From Paramesorhizobium deserti (lineage in GTDB: Bacteria; Pseudomonadota; Alphaproteobacteria; Rhizobiales; Rhizobiaceae): a stretch of 64,000 bases of DNA. The position numbers and the translations under genes were made by a program. How positions within the stretch are numbered: position 1 is the stretch's first letter; each line of letters opens with the position of its first letter. Positions 11,641-20,750 of this stretch are shown here, one piece after another. The stretch lies in NCBI RefSeq assembly GCF_001558695.1, contig NZ_LNTU01000037.1:1-64000 (forward strand), read 5' to 3'. The notes beneath the pieces were generated by a model, which worked only from the letters and a program-made list of their open reading frames with translations, did no database searches and was not told the origin of the DNA.

Positions 11641-12187
11641 GGGCATTGCCGCTATCGGCAGCCGGTCCCGAGAACTCACACAGGAGGAGTATGATTGGGC
11701 AAACGGCCGAGTGTTCCAGGGCGCTCTTCCGCCACGCGACCAAATTGTCTTGACGAACACAATCGGGGGTGGAGGCCGGGCTTTCGCTTTTCCTCGTTTC
11801 GATAGGCAGATCACTCTAAATATGTGAGCGGAAGGGTTCGATGACCCGCGCCATTACCCGTCCGGGATATACGGCGAGACGTTTGTCCACGAGTTGGTTC
11901 ATGCCTGTCAAATCTGGCACGTCAGCACGGATATCTCCCTGCTGGCCGATGCTCTCGCCAGTAAGGTGTGCGAGGCGACCGGAGGCAATCCTTATGTTTA
12001 CGGTCCCGCCGGCTCCGACTACTCATCGTTCAACCTGGAACAGTAGGCGCAGGTCGTCAGCGACTGGTTCGCCCGGCACCATACCGCCAGTAATCCGGCA
12101 GACAATTTCGGCCTGAACAGCCAGTCGGCCATCAACGACCCATACTTCCGGTACATCAATGAAAATGTTCGGATCGGCCGGTTTTGA
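11600..12187 (+). pseudogene. HExxH metalloprotease-like protein remnant with two nonsense codons
   Basis: One plus-strand frame reads through RELTQEEYDWANGRVF and GGGGRAFAFPRFDRQITLNM, meets TGA at 11825-11827, continues with GIYGETFVHELVHACQIWH (HELVH, a zincin-type HExxH at 11888-11902), meets TAG at 12044-12046 after SSFNLEQ, continues AQVVSDWFARHH, and ends at a TGA at 12185-12187. The frame is kept throughout, so two point mutations account for the damage (TAG from CAG is likely). The overall look recalls the HExxH-bearing domains of contractile-injection or Rhs-associated proteins (DUF4157-like), but I cannot confirm the family. The 5' end is lost at the junction with the LuxR remnant. 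Confidence 0.6.
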
Positions 12188-12271
12188 TCGATCAACTCGT
12201 GAGCAAGCTGGGAATTCAGCGGCGGCAGTCGTCGGGCGGTTTCAACACACTGGGTGTTTTAGTCTCGGCAT

Positions 12272-12556
12272 TTGCTGGAGCGGACCGGGTTTAAAGCATT
12301 GGGGCTCAGTGGCCCAAGCTCTGCAGATGAATTCGTGGGATGTGAGGCCCTTGAGCGTCCTCCGCCTGCGGCAACGGCGGAGATGCGGTGGTCGCTCATC
12401 GGCGAAGTCGTACTCTCCCCCGGCCCGAAACGCGAGCAGGTCGAGGTCGAGCTATGTGGCTAATTGATGGGTACTCTCGGCCTCGCCAGATGCACCACAA
12501 CCCCGCCGAAACAGCAATTTATGACAAGCGCGATCGCCCCCATGGTAGAAGCTTAA
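12272..12556 (+). pseudogene. Serine recombinase C-terminal remnant
   Basis: The plus frame reads LERPPPAATAEMRWSLIGEV, VLSPGPKREQVEVELCG, a TAA at 12461-12463, then LMGTLGLARCTTTPPKQQF and on to a TAA at 12554-12556. The pattern S/L-I-x-E-V-x-L-x-P...V-x-L-x-G-E-L is the usual C-terminal end of large serine recombinases. The TAA sits where a Glu or similar would be expected. Only the tail is present, so this is a relic, facing the opposite way to the relic at 1-960. Confidence 0.55.
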
Positions 12557-13185
12557 CGGGGCCGGCGGACGACCCTCACCCTGCCGCTGTTTCCGCCGCC
12601 GCAGAAGAATTGATCGCGGCCATCGGATTCGAGCCCCGATATGCCTGCTCCGGCGGGCATTTCAAGTCTCTCCAGAACTTCTCCGGTCTGAGCATCGATG
12701 TGCCTCAATTCACTTTCATCACTCTCCCAGGTGGCGTGCCAGAGCTCGTTATCGAGCCAGGTCACGCCCGTAACAAAGCGGTTGGATTGGATGGTGCGCA
12801 GGATGGTTCCCGTCTCGGGGTCAACCTGGTGGATCTTGCGCTCCCGATATTCACCGATCCAAAGCGAGCCTTCAGCCCAGGCGAGGCCGGAATCTCCACC
12901 GCTGCCGGGCGCCGGGATCGTGGCGATCACGCGGCCGCTCTTCGGTTCGATCTTCTGGATGCGATCCTCGGCGATCTGGTAGAGGTGCTCGCCGTCGAAG
13001 GCCGTCCCCGCATGGGCGGCGACATCGATCGAACGAAGGGGCTGTCCGGTTTCGGGATCGAATGCGTTGAGCTTGTCCCCGGAGGCGAACCAGACATTCC
13101 GGCCGTCGAATGAGACGCCATGCACGTCGCTGGCGCCGGGAAAGGGACCGTACTCACGGATGACTTCGGCTTGAGATCGTTTCAT
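12553..13185 (-). CDS. Beta-propeller (YncE/SMP-30-like) protein, 210 aa
   Basis: Repeated blade signatures are visible: GVSFDGRNVWFASGD, NAFDPETGQPLRSID, AFDGEHLYQIAEDRIQKI, GLAWAEGSLWIGEYRERKI, HQVDPETGTILRTIQ, GVTWLDNELWHATW and HIDAQTGEVLERL. These are the D-x-x-T-G and G-x-x-W-x-G/D patterns of YncE-like or glutamine-cyclotransferase-like propellers. No signal peptide is seen with the chosen start (ATG at 13183-13185), which is preceded by AGGACAGGAAC. A longer upstream frame exists but is shadow coding over the neighbouring regulator. The gene follows the winged-helix regulator on the same strand with a gap of about 37 bp, so the two are probably co-transcribed. The ligand or reaction is unknown. 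Confidence 0.75.
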   Translation of the reverse strand: MKRSQAEVIREYGPFPGASDVHGVSFDGRNVWFASGDKLNAFDPETGQPLRSIDVAAHAGTAFDGEHLYQIAEDRIQKIEPKSGRVIATIPAPGSGGDSGLAWAEGSLWIGEYRERKIHQVDPETGTILRTIQSNRFVTGVTWLDNELWHATWESDESELRHIDAQTGEVLERLEMPAGAGISGLESDGRDQFFCGGGNSGRVRVVRRPR

Positions 13186-13222
13186 GTTCCTGTCCTCACT
13201 GGTTTCATTGACCGAAGAAACT

Positions 13223-14443
13223 CTAGCTGCCCGGCAGCGGGCCCGGGAGTAACAAGATTGTCGGGAAGCTGGGCACCAGCGGCGCCATCCAGCGGCGTGC
13301 CCGGCCACGTCCGATCGACCGCACCTTGCTCGCCGCCGCGAGCTGCTCCAGCGCCCGCTGCACGGTGCGCGGGCTTGTCCCAAGCGCGATCGCCAGGGCC
13401 GAACTCGACCAAGACTCGCCATCGGCGAGGAAAGCAAGAACCGCCGCGTGGTTCTCATCGACCAGAGGCGCCAGCACGGCAACTTCGCGCGCGCGGCGCG
13501 GTGTGAGCGCAAAGCCTCGCTCTGTCGCGCTCACCTCGACCAGTTCCTTGAGCTCCACACGGAGCCGGCCGATTTCAACACGGAGCCGGGCGCGGTGCGA
13601 TTCATCGGCATGCCTCGCCCGGAAAGCGCGGGCGAGCAGGTCGGCTCGCGACACGTCTCCGGGCCAGGCCTCACCGAGGGCACGCGCCAGCGCGAACAGG
13701 ACCGGACGGGTGGCGAGCGGTGCGACCATATCCCTCTCGCGCACCACATTGCGGCATGCATCGATAACGAGCGTCTCCGATGCCAGCAATGTTTCAACCT
13801 CGTCGAGCAGGAGAGGGCGTTCCTCGCCGCGTGCAATCAGGCGCGCTGCGGGCACCCTCATCAGGCGGATCGCATTTTCTACCTCCGCTCTGAGTGCCGG
13901 GATCGCCGCCTCACGCGCGGCACGCTCCGCCCGGGCGAGCGCAGCCCGCGCTGTTTTCGTCCTGAGAGATCGGATCGCCACGCCTGCAATGATCAGCTCA
14001 TGGGCGGTCCGCAAGGCGGGGGGAAGCGGTGAGGGGTCGAACCCCGCCAGCAAGCGCTCGGCTTCATCAAGGCGACCAAGCAGGAGCAGACGCCGGATCT
14101 GGAGATTGCGCGCATGGGCGGCGTTCATCAGGTCGCCATGGGCTTGAAGCGTTGCTCGCGCTCTTTCAAGCGCCCGCTGTGACCAGATGAGATCACGCGA
14201 GACGAGCGCGATTTCGGCTTCAGCGACGACGCACCGCGCGCGAGCCACAGCCTCTTTCTGGCCGAAGGCGCGGGCAGCATTCTTGAGAAGCGCCTTTGCC
14301 CGGACGAACTCGCCGAGCTGAGCCATCGCAATGCCGCGCAATGCCAGTGCGGGCGCGTCGTCACGCAGGGCGATGCGCTTCAGGGCGCCGAGGGGATCGC
14401 CGGTCGCGAGCGCCCTTGCCGCCGCGGTGATCAGCGAGTCCAT
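13223..14443 (-). CDS. Winged-helix transcriptional regulator with helical repeat N-terminus
   Basis: A 406-aa protein. The first 300 or so residues are Ala/Leu/Arg-rich and helical in a TPR-like way (ALALRGIAMAQLGEFVRAKA, DEAERLLAGFDP). The C-terminus carries a helix-turn-helix: ESWSSSALAIALGTSPRTVQ then RALEQLAAASKVRSIGRGRA. This arrangement suits a DNA-binding regulator whose helical repeats sense a partner. It is transcribed with the following beta-propeller gene and diverges from a small membrane-protein gene at 14538. I recognise the architecture but not a named family. Confidence 0.65.
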   Translation of the reverse strand: MDSLITAAARALATGDPLGALKRIALRDDAPALALRGIAMAQLGEFVRAKALLKNAARAFGQKEAVARARCVVAEAEIALVSRDLIWSQRALERARATLQAHGDLMNAAHARNLQIRRLLLLGRLDEAERLLAGFDPSPLPPALRTAHELIIAGVAIRSLRTKTARAALARAERAAREAAIPALRAEVENAIRLMRVPAARLIARGEERPLLLDEVETLLASETLVIDACRNVVRERDMVAPLATRPVLFALARALGEAWPGDVSRADLLARAFRARHADESHRARLRVEIGRLRVELKELVEVSATERGFALTPRRAREVAVLAPLVDENHAAVLAFLADGESWSSSALAIALGTSPRTVQRALEQLAAASKVRSIGRGRARRWMAPLVPSFPTILLLPGPLPGS

Positions 14444-14537
14444 CCGAATCCCGTCATATTTGTCACTCCCAGCGGTTGGGCTTCCGGCGCTAACTCTATC
14501 CTGTGCCCAATGAAGTCGAAAGAAGGAGACAGGAACG

Positions 14538-14828
14538 ATGGCCTATTTAAATCGGGATACCGAGCCTGCGAACCGCATTTCCCCGCTTTCCGGAGGCGGG
14601 AGCGCGACAGCGCTTGTTGCTGGCGAATGGCTGTCATTTGCGGCTGCGCCGACCTTTGCAAGCATGGCGCTGCTCACCGGAATTTCCGGTGAAGACATGC
14701 CAGATATGCTCTGCTCGGCCGGGCATGGGGGCTCACCGCTGAGCGGAATGGCCGTGATGTACCTGCTGATGAGCGCCTTCCACCTGGCGCCTTGGCTGAG
14801 ATTGATTTCCGGCCGGCGATATCGATGA
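14538..14828 (+). CDS. Small membrane protein, 96 aa
   Basis: The ATG at 14538 follows a strong ribosome binding site (AAGGAGACAGGAACG). Two hydrophobic stretches are visible: around residues 25-50 (ATALVAGEWLSFAAAPTFAS) and around 70-88 (GMAVMYLLMSAFHLAPWLRL). Between them is a polar loop with EDMPDMLC. The gene is divergent from the winged-helix regulator, so the about 95-bp gap likely holds both promoters. No function can be assigned; it may be a target of that regulator. Confidence 0.6.
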   Translation: MAYLNRDTEPANRISPLSGGGSATALVAGEWLSFAAAPTFASMALLTGISGEDMPDMLCSAGHGGSPLSGMAVMYLLMSAFHLAPWLRLISGRRYR

Positions 14829-14865
14829 GGCCCCGAAGCAGACCCATGGCCCGATTGGCATTTGC

Positions 14866-15558
14866 TCATTCAGGTTCGCTCAGGCGATAGCCCACACCCG
14901 TCTCGGTCAGGATATAACGGGGCTGATCGGGCGTTTGCTCGATCTTCTGGCGGAGCTGGCGCACATAGACCCTCAAATATTGCACGTCGGTAGCGCCGCC
15001 CCAGATCTGGTCGAGAATGAACCGGTGGGTCAGCACCTTGCCGGCATGCTGTACAAGGATGCGTAGGATGCCGTATTCCTTGGGCGACAGCTTGACCTCC
15101 TTGTCGCCCAGCCTGACAATCCGTTTGACGAGATCGACCGACAGGTCGCCCGTATGGAAGACCGGCTTCTCGCCCTGCTGCTGCAGTCGGTGGCGAAGCG
15201 CGACGCGGATGCGCGCCACCAGCTCGTTCATGCCGAACGGCTTGGTAACGTAATCGTCGGCGCCGGTCTCGAGCGCCTTGACGATTCCCGCCTCGTCGGT
15301 GCGGCTCGAAAGGATGACCACCGGAAGCGTCATTCCCTCGTCACGCCATTTACGCAGCAATTCGTTGCCCGGGATATCGGGCAGGCCGAGATCGAGCAGG
15401 ATAAGGTCGGGCGGACACGTCTCGACTATCTCGATCGCTGTTTTCGCGTTGGACGCTTCCAGGATCGTGTAGTCCTGCGTCGACAGGCCGACGCGCAGGA
15501 GCTTCCTGATAGGCGGCTCATCATCGACGACGAGTATTTTTACGGTGGACGTGGTCAT
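14866..15558 (-). CDS. kdpE: Response regulator KdpE
   Basis: A 230-aa OmpR/PhoB-type regulator that activates the potassium-uptake kdp genes when phosphorylated by KdpD. The receiver domain occupies about residues 6-120, with the acidic pocket VDDEPP, the phosphorylated Asp56 in LILLDLGLPD and Lys106 in VTKPF. The winged-helix DNA-binding domain follows (KLSPKEYGILRILVQHAGKV, GATDVQYLRVYVRQLRQKIE), with family-typical length and ending. Its start overlaps the kdpD stop by 4 bp (ATGA), indicating translational coupling at the end of the kdp operon. Confidence 0.95.
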   Translation of the reverse strand: MTTSTVKILVVDDEPPIRKLLRVGLSTQDYTILEASNAKTAIEIVETCPPDLILLDLGLPDIPGNELLRKWRDEGMTLPVVILSSRTDEAGIVKALETGADDYVTKPFGMNELVARIRVALRHRLQQQGEKPVFHTGDLSVDLVKRIVRLGDKEVKLSPKEYGILRILVQHAGKVLTHRFILDQIWGGATDVQYLRVYVRQLRQKIEQTPDQPRYILTETGVGYRLSEPE

Positions 15559-18289
15559 GGCATTTCTTCCAGATACGGCTCTTCGGTCGGTATCGGCATG
15601 GTGATGGTAAAGACCGCGCCCGAACGATCCTTCCTGTTGTCGGCCGAAATCGTGCCACCCATGGCTTCGACGAAGCCCTTGCAGATAGAAAGCCCTAGTC
15701 CCGTTCCCGCGCGCACCCGGTCTTTCTTGCCGACGCGGTAGAACGTATCGAAAATTCGTTCCATATCCTCGGGCGGAATGCCGGGGCCTTCGTCCTTGAT
15801 CTTGAGAACCACCGAGTCGTCATCCTCCAAGCCCTCTATGCCGATGGTGGAACCCACTGGCGCATATTTGGCGGCGTTGTCGAGCAGGTTGAACAGAGCC
15901 TGCTCGAACAATACCGGATCAAGCTTCAGCATGGGCAGGTCGGACGGGATGTCGACATCAATTTCATGGCCGGAGGTGATCTTCCTGGCCCGCTTCAGGG
16001 CGCTGCCGACGATATCGCCGGGATAGTGAAGCCCGAGCTGCGGCTCTGTTGAGATGGCGCCGGATTCAATCCTGGTCATGTCGAGCAGATTAGCGATGAA
16101 GCGGTTCAGCCTTTCCGCCTCGTCGATCACGGTCGAGAGCAGATCCGCCTTGGCCTGATCGTTGAGCGGGGCGCCGTATTCCTTGAGCGTGCCGGCCGCG
16201 CCCATGATGGCGGCGAGCGGCGTCTTCAAATCGTGGGAGATCGAGGTGAGAAGGGCTGACCGCAGGCGGTCGGTCTCGATGGTTCGCCGCACGCGGTCCA
16301 TGTCCTCGACCAGATGCACCCGCTCGATCGCCAGCGCGGCCTGGTCGATGAGCGCGTCGAGCAGGCGGCGCTGATCCGGCGTCAGCAGCAGCCCGGGCTT
16401 GTCGCTGTCGATGCCGACAATGCCCACCGCGCCGCGTCCCGTGCGCATGGGCAGGAACAGGCGATGAGCGCCCGGAAGCGTGTCGGCGCCGCGCCCCGCC
16501 GGACGATTGTTCTCCCAGGCCCAGTTGGCGGCCGCCAGATCGGCGTCGTCCAGCGTGTCCTCCGGCGGATATCCGGCCTTGACGGCGATGGTGCCGTCCT
16601 TTTCCGGCAACAGCAGCACGACCCGCATCTTCAGCATCAGCGCCGTCTGATAGGCCGTGACCCAGAGGACGTCGTCAAGCGTACCGACGCCGGCGAGCTT
16701 GCGACTGAAAGTGTAGAGCGACTCCGTCGTGCGCGCCCGCGCCATCGCCGCCACGGCCTGCACCCGCGCCCGCGCCGCGACATTGGAGACGACGATCGCC
16801 ACCACCGCGAAGAAGACGACAGCGATGATGTCGGTCGGACTCGAGATGAGCAGCGTATAATAGGGATCGGTGAAAAAGAAATTGTAGCAGAGCGTGGAGA
16901 GCACGCTTGTGAAGAGCGATGGCCAGAGACCGAAACGCACGGCGATCCCCACGACGGCCGCGAGAAACACCAGGTCAATGTTCTCCAGGCGGATCCACGG
17001 CCATAGAGCAAGACCTAGCCCCACGCATGCCGCCACGGCAAGCGTTGCCACGGCATAGGCGCGAACGTCGAGCGCGGGGGAAGGCTCGGCGGTTCCCACC
17101 GTTTTCTTCGGAATGGCGCCGCCGGCGATCTGTTCGCCGGCGATCACATGAACGCTGATATTGCCGGCCCGGCGCACGAGTTCATGCACCACGGAGCCGT
17201 GCAGGATCTCGAACCAGCGGGAGCGTGTCGATTTGCCGATGACGATATGGGTGATGTTGTTGGCTTGCGCATAACCGATCACATCGTCCGCGACGCGGCG
17301 TTCACTCCCGGGAATGGTGACGGCCTCGCCCTTCAGCCCCTGGGCGATGCGAAGCGTATCGGCAATGCGGTCGCGTTGCTCCTCGGTAAGCTGCGGGCCG
17401 CGCCTGGTTTCGATATAGAGCGCGATCCAGGGGGGGCGTGAAGCCGGTCGGCAAGGCGCTTGGCATAGCGCACCAGTCCGGCGGAGCGCGGGTCCTCGCT
17501 GACGCAGACCAGGATGCGCTCGCCCGCTGCCCATGGGCCCTCGATGGCGCCTGCCTGCATCTGCGTCAGCAACTGCTCGTCCACCTGCTCGGCGGTGCGG
17601 CGCAGCGCGAGCTCGCGCAGCGCGGTCAGGTTGGCAGGTGAAAAGAAGTGCTCCAGGGCGCGTGTCGCCTGCTTGGGAACATAGACCTTGCCCTCCTTGA
17701 GGCGGGCGATCAGGTCTTCTGGCGTGAGGTCGACCAGTTCAACGGAATCCGCGCGATCGAATATCGAATCCGGGACGGTTTCGCGGACACGGATGCGCGT
17801 TATCTGGGCGACGACGTCGTTGAGGCTCTCGATGTGCTGGATGTTGATCGTCGTATAGACGTCAATGCCGTTGTCGAGCAGTTCTTCCACATCCATGTAG
17901 CGCTTGGGGTGGCGGCTTCCCGGCGCATTGGTATGGGCGAGTTCGTCGACGAGGGCGATCTGCGGGCGACGCTCGAGGACGGCGTCGATATCCATCTCGT
18001 CGAGCCAGCGGCCCTTATATTCGGTGTGCCGGCGCGGGATGACCTCCAGCCCCTCCAGCAGCGCTTGCGTCTCCTTCCGGCCGTGCGTTTCCACAACGCC
18101 GACGATCACGTCATAGCCGTCCTTCTGCCGGGCGCGAGCGGTCTGCAGCATCTCATAGGTCTTGCCGACGCCCGGCGCCGCGCCGACGAAGATCCGGAGC
18201 TTGCCCGCGCGGTTTTCTTCCCGCTGCGCCGCCTTCAGGAGGGCTTCCGGCGAGGGGCGCCTGTCCGGATCGCGTCGTTCTTTGGCCAT
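15555..18289 (-). pseudogene. kdpD: Sensor histidine kinase KdpD, frameshifted
   Basis: Membrane sensor kinase for potassium limitation and turgor, about 911 codons if the frame is repaired. The N-terminal part (18289 to about 17436) holds the KdpD domain with Walker A GAAPGVGKT (residues 37-44) and Walker B IALVDELAH, and leads into the universal-stress-protein domain. The second part holds the rest of the Usp domain (THIVIGKSTRSRWFEILHGS), four membrane segments, a GAF region and the kinase core: SISHDLKTPLAAIMGA with the phosphorylated His, NLLDNAAKYAP, DEGPGIPPED and GTGLGLSICKGF. The frame breaks in a C7 run (plus-strand G7 at 17430-17436); with eight C the protein reads RLHAPPWIALYIET and is intact. 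This is either a recent single-base loss or a sequencing error. Confidence 0.9.
17430..17436 (-). repeat. C7 tract at the kdpD frameshift
   Basis: A run of seven G on the plus strand (C7 on the coding strand) sits exactly where the kdpD frame changes. Adding one base rejoins the two halves of the Usp domain. The length and the missing base mirror the G7 tract in the autotransporter gene. Confidence 0.85.
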
Positions 18290-18371
18290 GTATTCCTACC
18301 GCCTTTATACCCCTCCGGCCGTCGTCCGAAGGGGTATGCCCTGGAGTTGATCAATCAACCCCGCGGTTGTT

Positions 18372-18935
18372 CTAGCTCCCCTGCCGATCGAGCGCCAGAT
18401 TGAGTTCGAGCACGTTTACCATCCGGCTCGTTGCCAGGAAACCTCCCGATGCGAAGGCATGGTCCCTGATCAGGGTTTCCACCTGGACCTGTGAGAGCCC
18501 CCGGGCCTCCGCAACGCGCGGCGTCTGATAGAGTGCCGCGTGTTCCGAGATGTGCGGGTCGAGCCCCGCGCCCGAGGCCGTCGCCAGTTCCGGCGGCAGC
18601 GGATTTTCCGCCGTGGCGCCGTAACGGGCGATGATTTCCTGTGCGCGGGCAGTCAGGTCGGGGCTCGTCGGCGATTTGTTGCTGCCGCCAGCGCCGGCCG
18701 CGTCGTAGTCGACGGCCGACGGCCGCGGCCAGAAATATTTCGGCTGAGTGAAAGCCTGGGCGATCTGCCGGCTGCCGACCACCGTGCCGTCGGGGGCGGT
18801 GATCAGCGAGCCTTCCGCCGTTTCCGGCGTGATCGCCTGGCCCACCGCCCAGACGGCGGTGGCATATCCGGCGACGCAGATCGCCATGGTGGCGACGGTT
18901 ATGCGGATGCTGGCAAGTAGGGCTTCCATGGTCAT
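18372..18935 (-). CDS. kdpC: Potassium-transporting ATPase subunit KdpC
   Basis: A 187-aa single-span subunit of the KdpFABC potassium pump, anchoring and stabilising the KdpA-KdpB complex. One N-terminal membrane helix (TVATMAICVAGYATAVWAVG), then the periplasmic domain with the family motifs GSRQIAQAFTQPKYFWPRPS, DYDAAGAGGSNKSPTSPDL, SGAGLDPHISEHAALYQTPR and RMVNVLELNLALD near the end. It starts 10 bp downstream of the kdpA stop and precedes kdpD by about 80 bp. Length and motifs are typical. Confidence 0.95.
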   Translation of the reverse strand: MTMEALLASIRITVATMAICVAGYATAVWAVGQAITPETAEGSLITAPDGTVVGSRQIAQAFTQPKYFWPRPSAVDYDAAGAGGSNKSPTSPDLTARAQEIIARYGATAENPLPPELATASGAGLDPHISEHAALYQTPRVAEARGLSQVQVETLIRDHAFASGGFLATSRMVNVLELNLALDRQGS

Positions 18936-18945
18936 GGTCTCCGGA

Positions 18946-20628
18946 TTATCCGTTCATATAGATGAAATGTTCAGCGATCGGGCCGAGTGTCGCCGCCGGG
19001 AAGAAGGTCAGGGCGCCGACGACGAGGATCGTCGCGATCAGCATGCCGGCGAAGGTGCCGTCTTCGACGCTGAGCGTGCCGCTCGATTCAGCGCTCCGCC
19101 GTTTCGCGGAAAGCGAGCCGACGATCGCCAGCGGCAGGATGATTGGGATGAACCGACCGAGCAGCATCACGAGACCGGTCGCGATGTTCCAGGGTGTGGT
19201 GTCGTCGCCCAGCCCCTCGAAGCCCGAGCCGTTGTTGGCCGAGGCCGAGGTAAACTCGTAGAGCATCTCGCTGAAGCCATGCGGGCCGATATTGTTCAAC
19301 GTGTTCTGGCCCCACGGGGTGGCAGCGAAAACAGCGGTTCCCACAAGGATGAAGAAACCGTGGGCGAGAAGCGCCAGCATGGCGAATTTCACCTCGCGCG
19401 CCTCGACCCGCCAGCCCAGATATTCCGGCGTGCGGCCGATCATCATGCAGGCGATGAAGACGCCGACGATCATGTAGAGGAACATGTTGATCATGCCGAC
19501 GCCGACGCCGCCAAAGGTCGCGTTGAGCCACATGCCGATCATCGGCATCAAGCCGGTGAGCGGGTTGAGGCTGTCATGCATCGCGCCGACGGAGCCGTTG
19601 CTGGTCGATGTCGTCAGCACGGACCAGAGTGGTCCTCCGGTCGCGCCGAAGCGCATCTCCTTGCCTTCGAGATTGCCGACATTCTGCTCGATCGGAAGGC
19701 CGGCGAAGGCCTCCGTCGGGGCGGTCTCGAAATATCCGGCGCCGGTGATCTTGACGAGAAGCAATGCAAGCATGACGCCGAAGACCACCGTGGCATGCCG
19801 GATGCGGCCGACGATACGGCCGAACATCCAAACGCACGCCATCGGGATGATGATGATGGCGAACATTTCGAGCGCATTGGTCCAGAAACCGGTGTTTTCG
19901 AGCGGATGCGTGCTGTTGGGACCGAAGAAGCCGCCACCATTGGTGCCAAGCTGCTTGATCGCCACGAATGCCGCCACGGGGCCGCGGGCGATGGTCTGCT
20001 GGACGCCTTCGAGCGTCGTGGCGACGGCCGCGCCGTTGAACGTCATCGGCAACCCGCCGATGACGAGCAGGCTTGCAACGATCAGGGCGATCGGCAGGAG
20101 CACCAGGAAGGATGCGCGCTGCACGTCCACGAAGAAGTTGCCGGACGCCCGGCCGGCGAGCCCGCGGGCAAGCGCGGCCAGCGCCGCGATGCCGGTGGCG
20201 GCCGACACGAACTGGAGCCACATCAGCGCCGCAAGCTGCGACAGATAGGAGAGGGAGACCTCGCCGGAATAGTGCTGAAGGTTCGTATTCGTGGTGAAGG
20301 AGGCCGTGGTGTTGAAGATCAGGCTGCCTTCGAGCGCTTCCTTCCCGTCGGGATTGAGCGGGAGATATTGCTGCAGCGCCAGGATCGCGAAACACAAGAC
20401 GAACATGACGACGTTGAAGGCTAGCAGCGATATCATATACTGCTTCCAGTCCTGCGACGCACGTGTGATCGAGCCGCCGATCGACTGGAAGAGGTTGGTA
20501 AAGGCGTTCGCGTTGCCTCGTCCGCTGGTGCCTGGGTCCATCGCCCAGGCCATGTAGCGGCCGGCCGGCCACGAGATGAGCGCTGTGCCGCCGACGACGA
20601 GCGCGATGAATGTTATTGCTTGTAGCAT
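18946..20628 (-). CDS. kdpA: Potassium-transporting ATPase subunit KdpA
   Basis: A 560-aa polytopic membrane protein that forms the selective potassium channel of the Kdp pump, with about ten membrane segments. Family motifs seen in order: a SWPAGRYMA start, FNTTASFTTNTNLQHYSGE, AVKQ-like AAFVAIKQLGTNGGGFFGPN, HPLENTGFWTNALEM, LTTSTSNGSVGAMHDSLNPL and TSASANNGSGFEGLGDDTTP, which carry the pore-loop glycines. It follows a 26-codon micropeptide gene by about 25 bp and precedes kdpC by 10 bp. In this locus kdpB comes first, which departs from the usual F-A-B-C order. Confidence 0.95.
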   Translation of the reverse strand: MLQAITFIALVVGGTALISWPAGRYMAWAMDPGTSGRGNANAFTNLFQSIGGSITRASQDWKQYMISLLAFNVVMFVLCFAILALQQYLPLNPDGKEALEGSLIFNTTASFTTNTNLQHYSGEVSLSYLSQLAALMWLQFVSAATGIAALAALARGLAGRASGNFFVDVQRASFLVLLPIALIVASLLVIGGLPMTFNGAAVATTLEGVQQTIARGPVAAFVAIKQLGTNGGGFFGPNSTHPLENTGFWTNALEMFAIIIIPMACVWMFGRIVGRIRHATVVFGVMLALLLVKITGAGYFETAPTEAFAGLPIEQNVGNLEGKEMRFGATGGPLWSVLTTSTSNGSVGAMHDSLNPLTGLMPMIGMWLNATFGGVGVGMINMFLYMIVGVFIACMMIGRTPEYLGWRVEAREVKFAMLALLAHGFFILVGTAVFAATPWGQNTLNNIGPHGFSEMLYEFTSASANNGSGFEGLGDDTTPWNIATGLVMLLGRFIPIILPLAIVGSLSAKRRSAESSGTLSVEDGTFAGMLIATILVVGALTFFPAATLGPIAEHFIYMNG

Positions 20629-20653
20629 GGGAATTACTCCGGAATGAGTGGGC

Positions 20654-20734
20654 TCAGGCCCGGTCGACGGCCGAAATCATGACAAAGAGCAGCCCGAATA
20701 CCGCCAATCCCAGAAGCAGATAGAGAAGTGTCAT
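20654..20734 (-). CDS. KdpF-like membrane micropeptide, 26 aa
   Basis: A 26-codon frame starting MTLLYLLLGLAVFGLLFV and ending VDRA before TGA at 20654-20656. It is almost entirely one hydrophobic helix with a charged tail. It lies between kdpB and kdpA, directly upstream of kdpA, where a KdpF-type lipid-like stabiliser would be expected. Spacing to kdpB (about 16 bp) and kdpA (about 25 bp) fits an operon. The second micropeptide at the head of the operon looks more like standard KdpF, so this one may be a second, divergent stabiliser. Short length limits certainty. Confidence 0.6.
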   Translation of the reverse strand: MTLLYLLLGLAVFGLLFVMISAVDRA

Positions 20735-20750
20735 TGTCTTGATCCTTCGA

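Noticed and set aside
11825-11827. In-frame TGA in the HExxH relic as a possible second selenocysteine codon, given the Sec machinery nearby
   Set aside because: Only a 4-bp stem (GGGT...ACCC) follows, with no SECIS-like bulge or loop; the context is not a known Sec site, and the same frame has a TAG later. Nonsense mutation is the simpler reading.
18748-20424. 558-codon plus-strand open frame over kdpC/kdpA
   Set aside because: Antisense shadow of two unmistakable kdp genes; very His/Arg/Asp-rich without any family motif.
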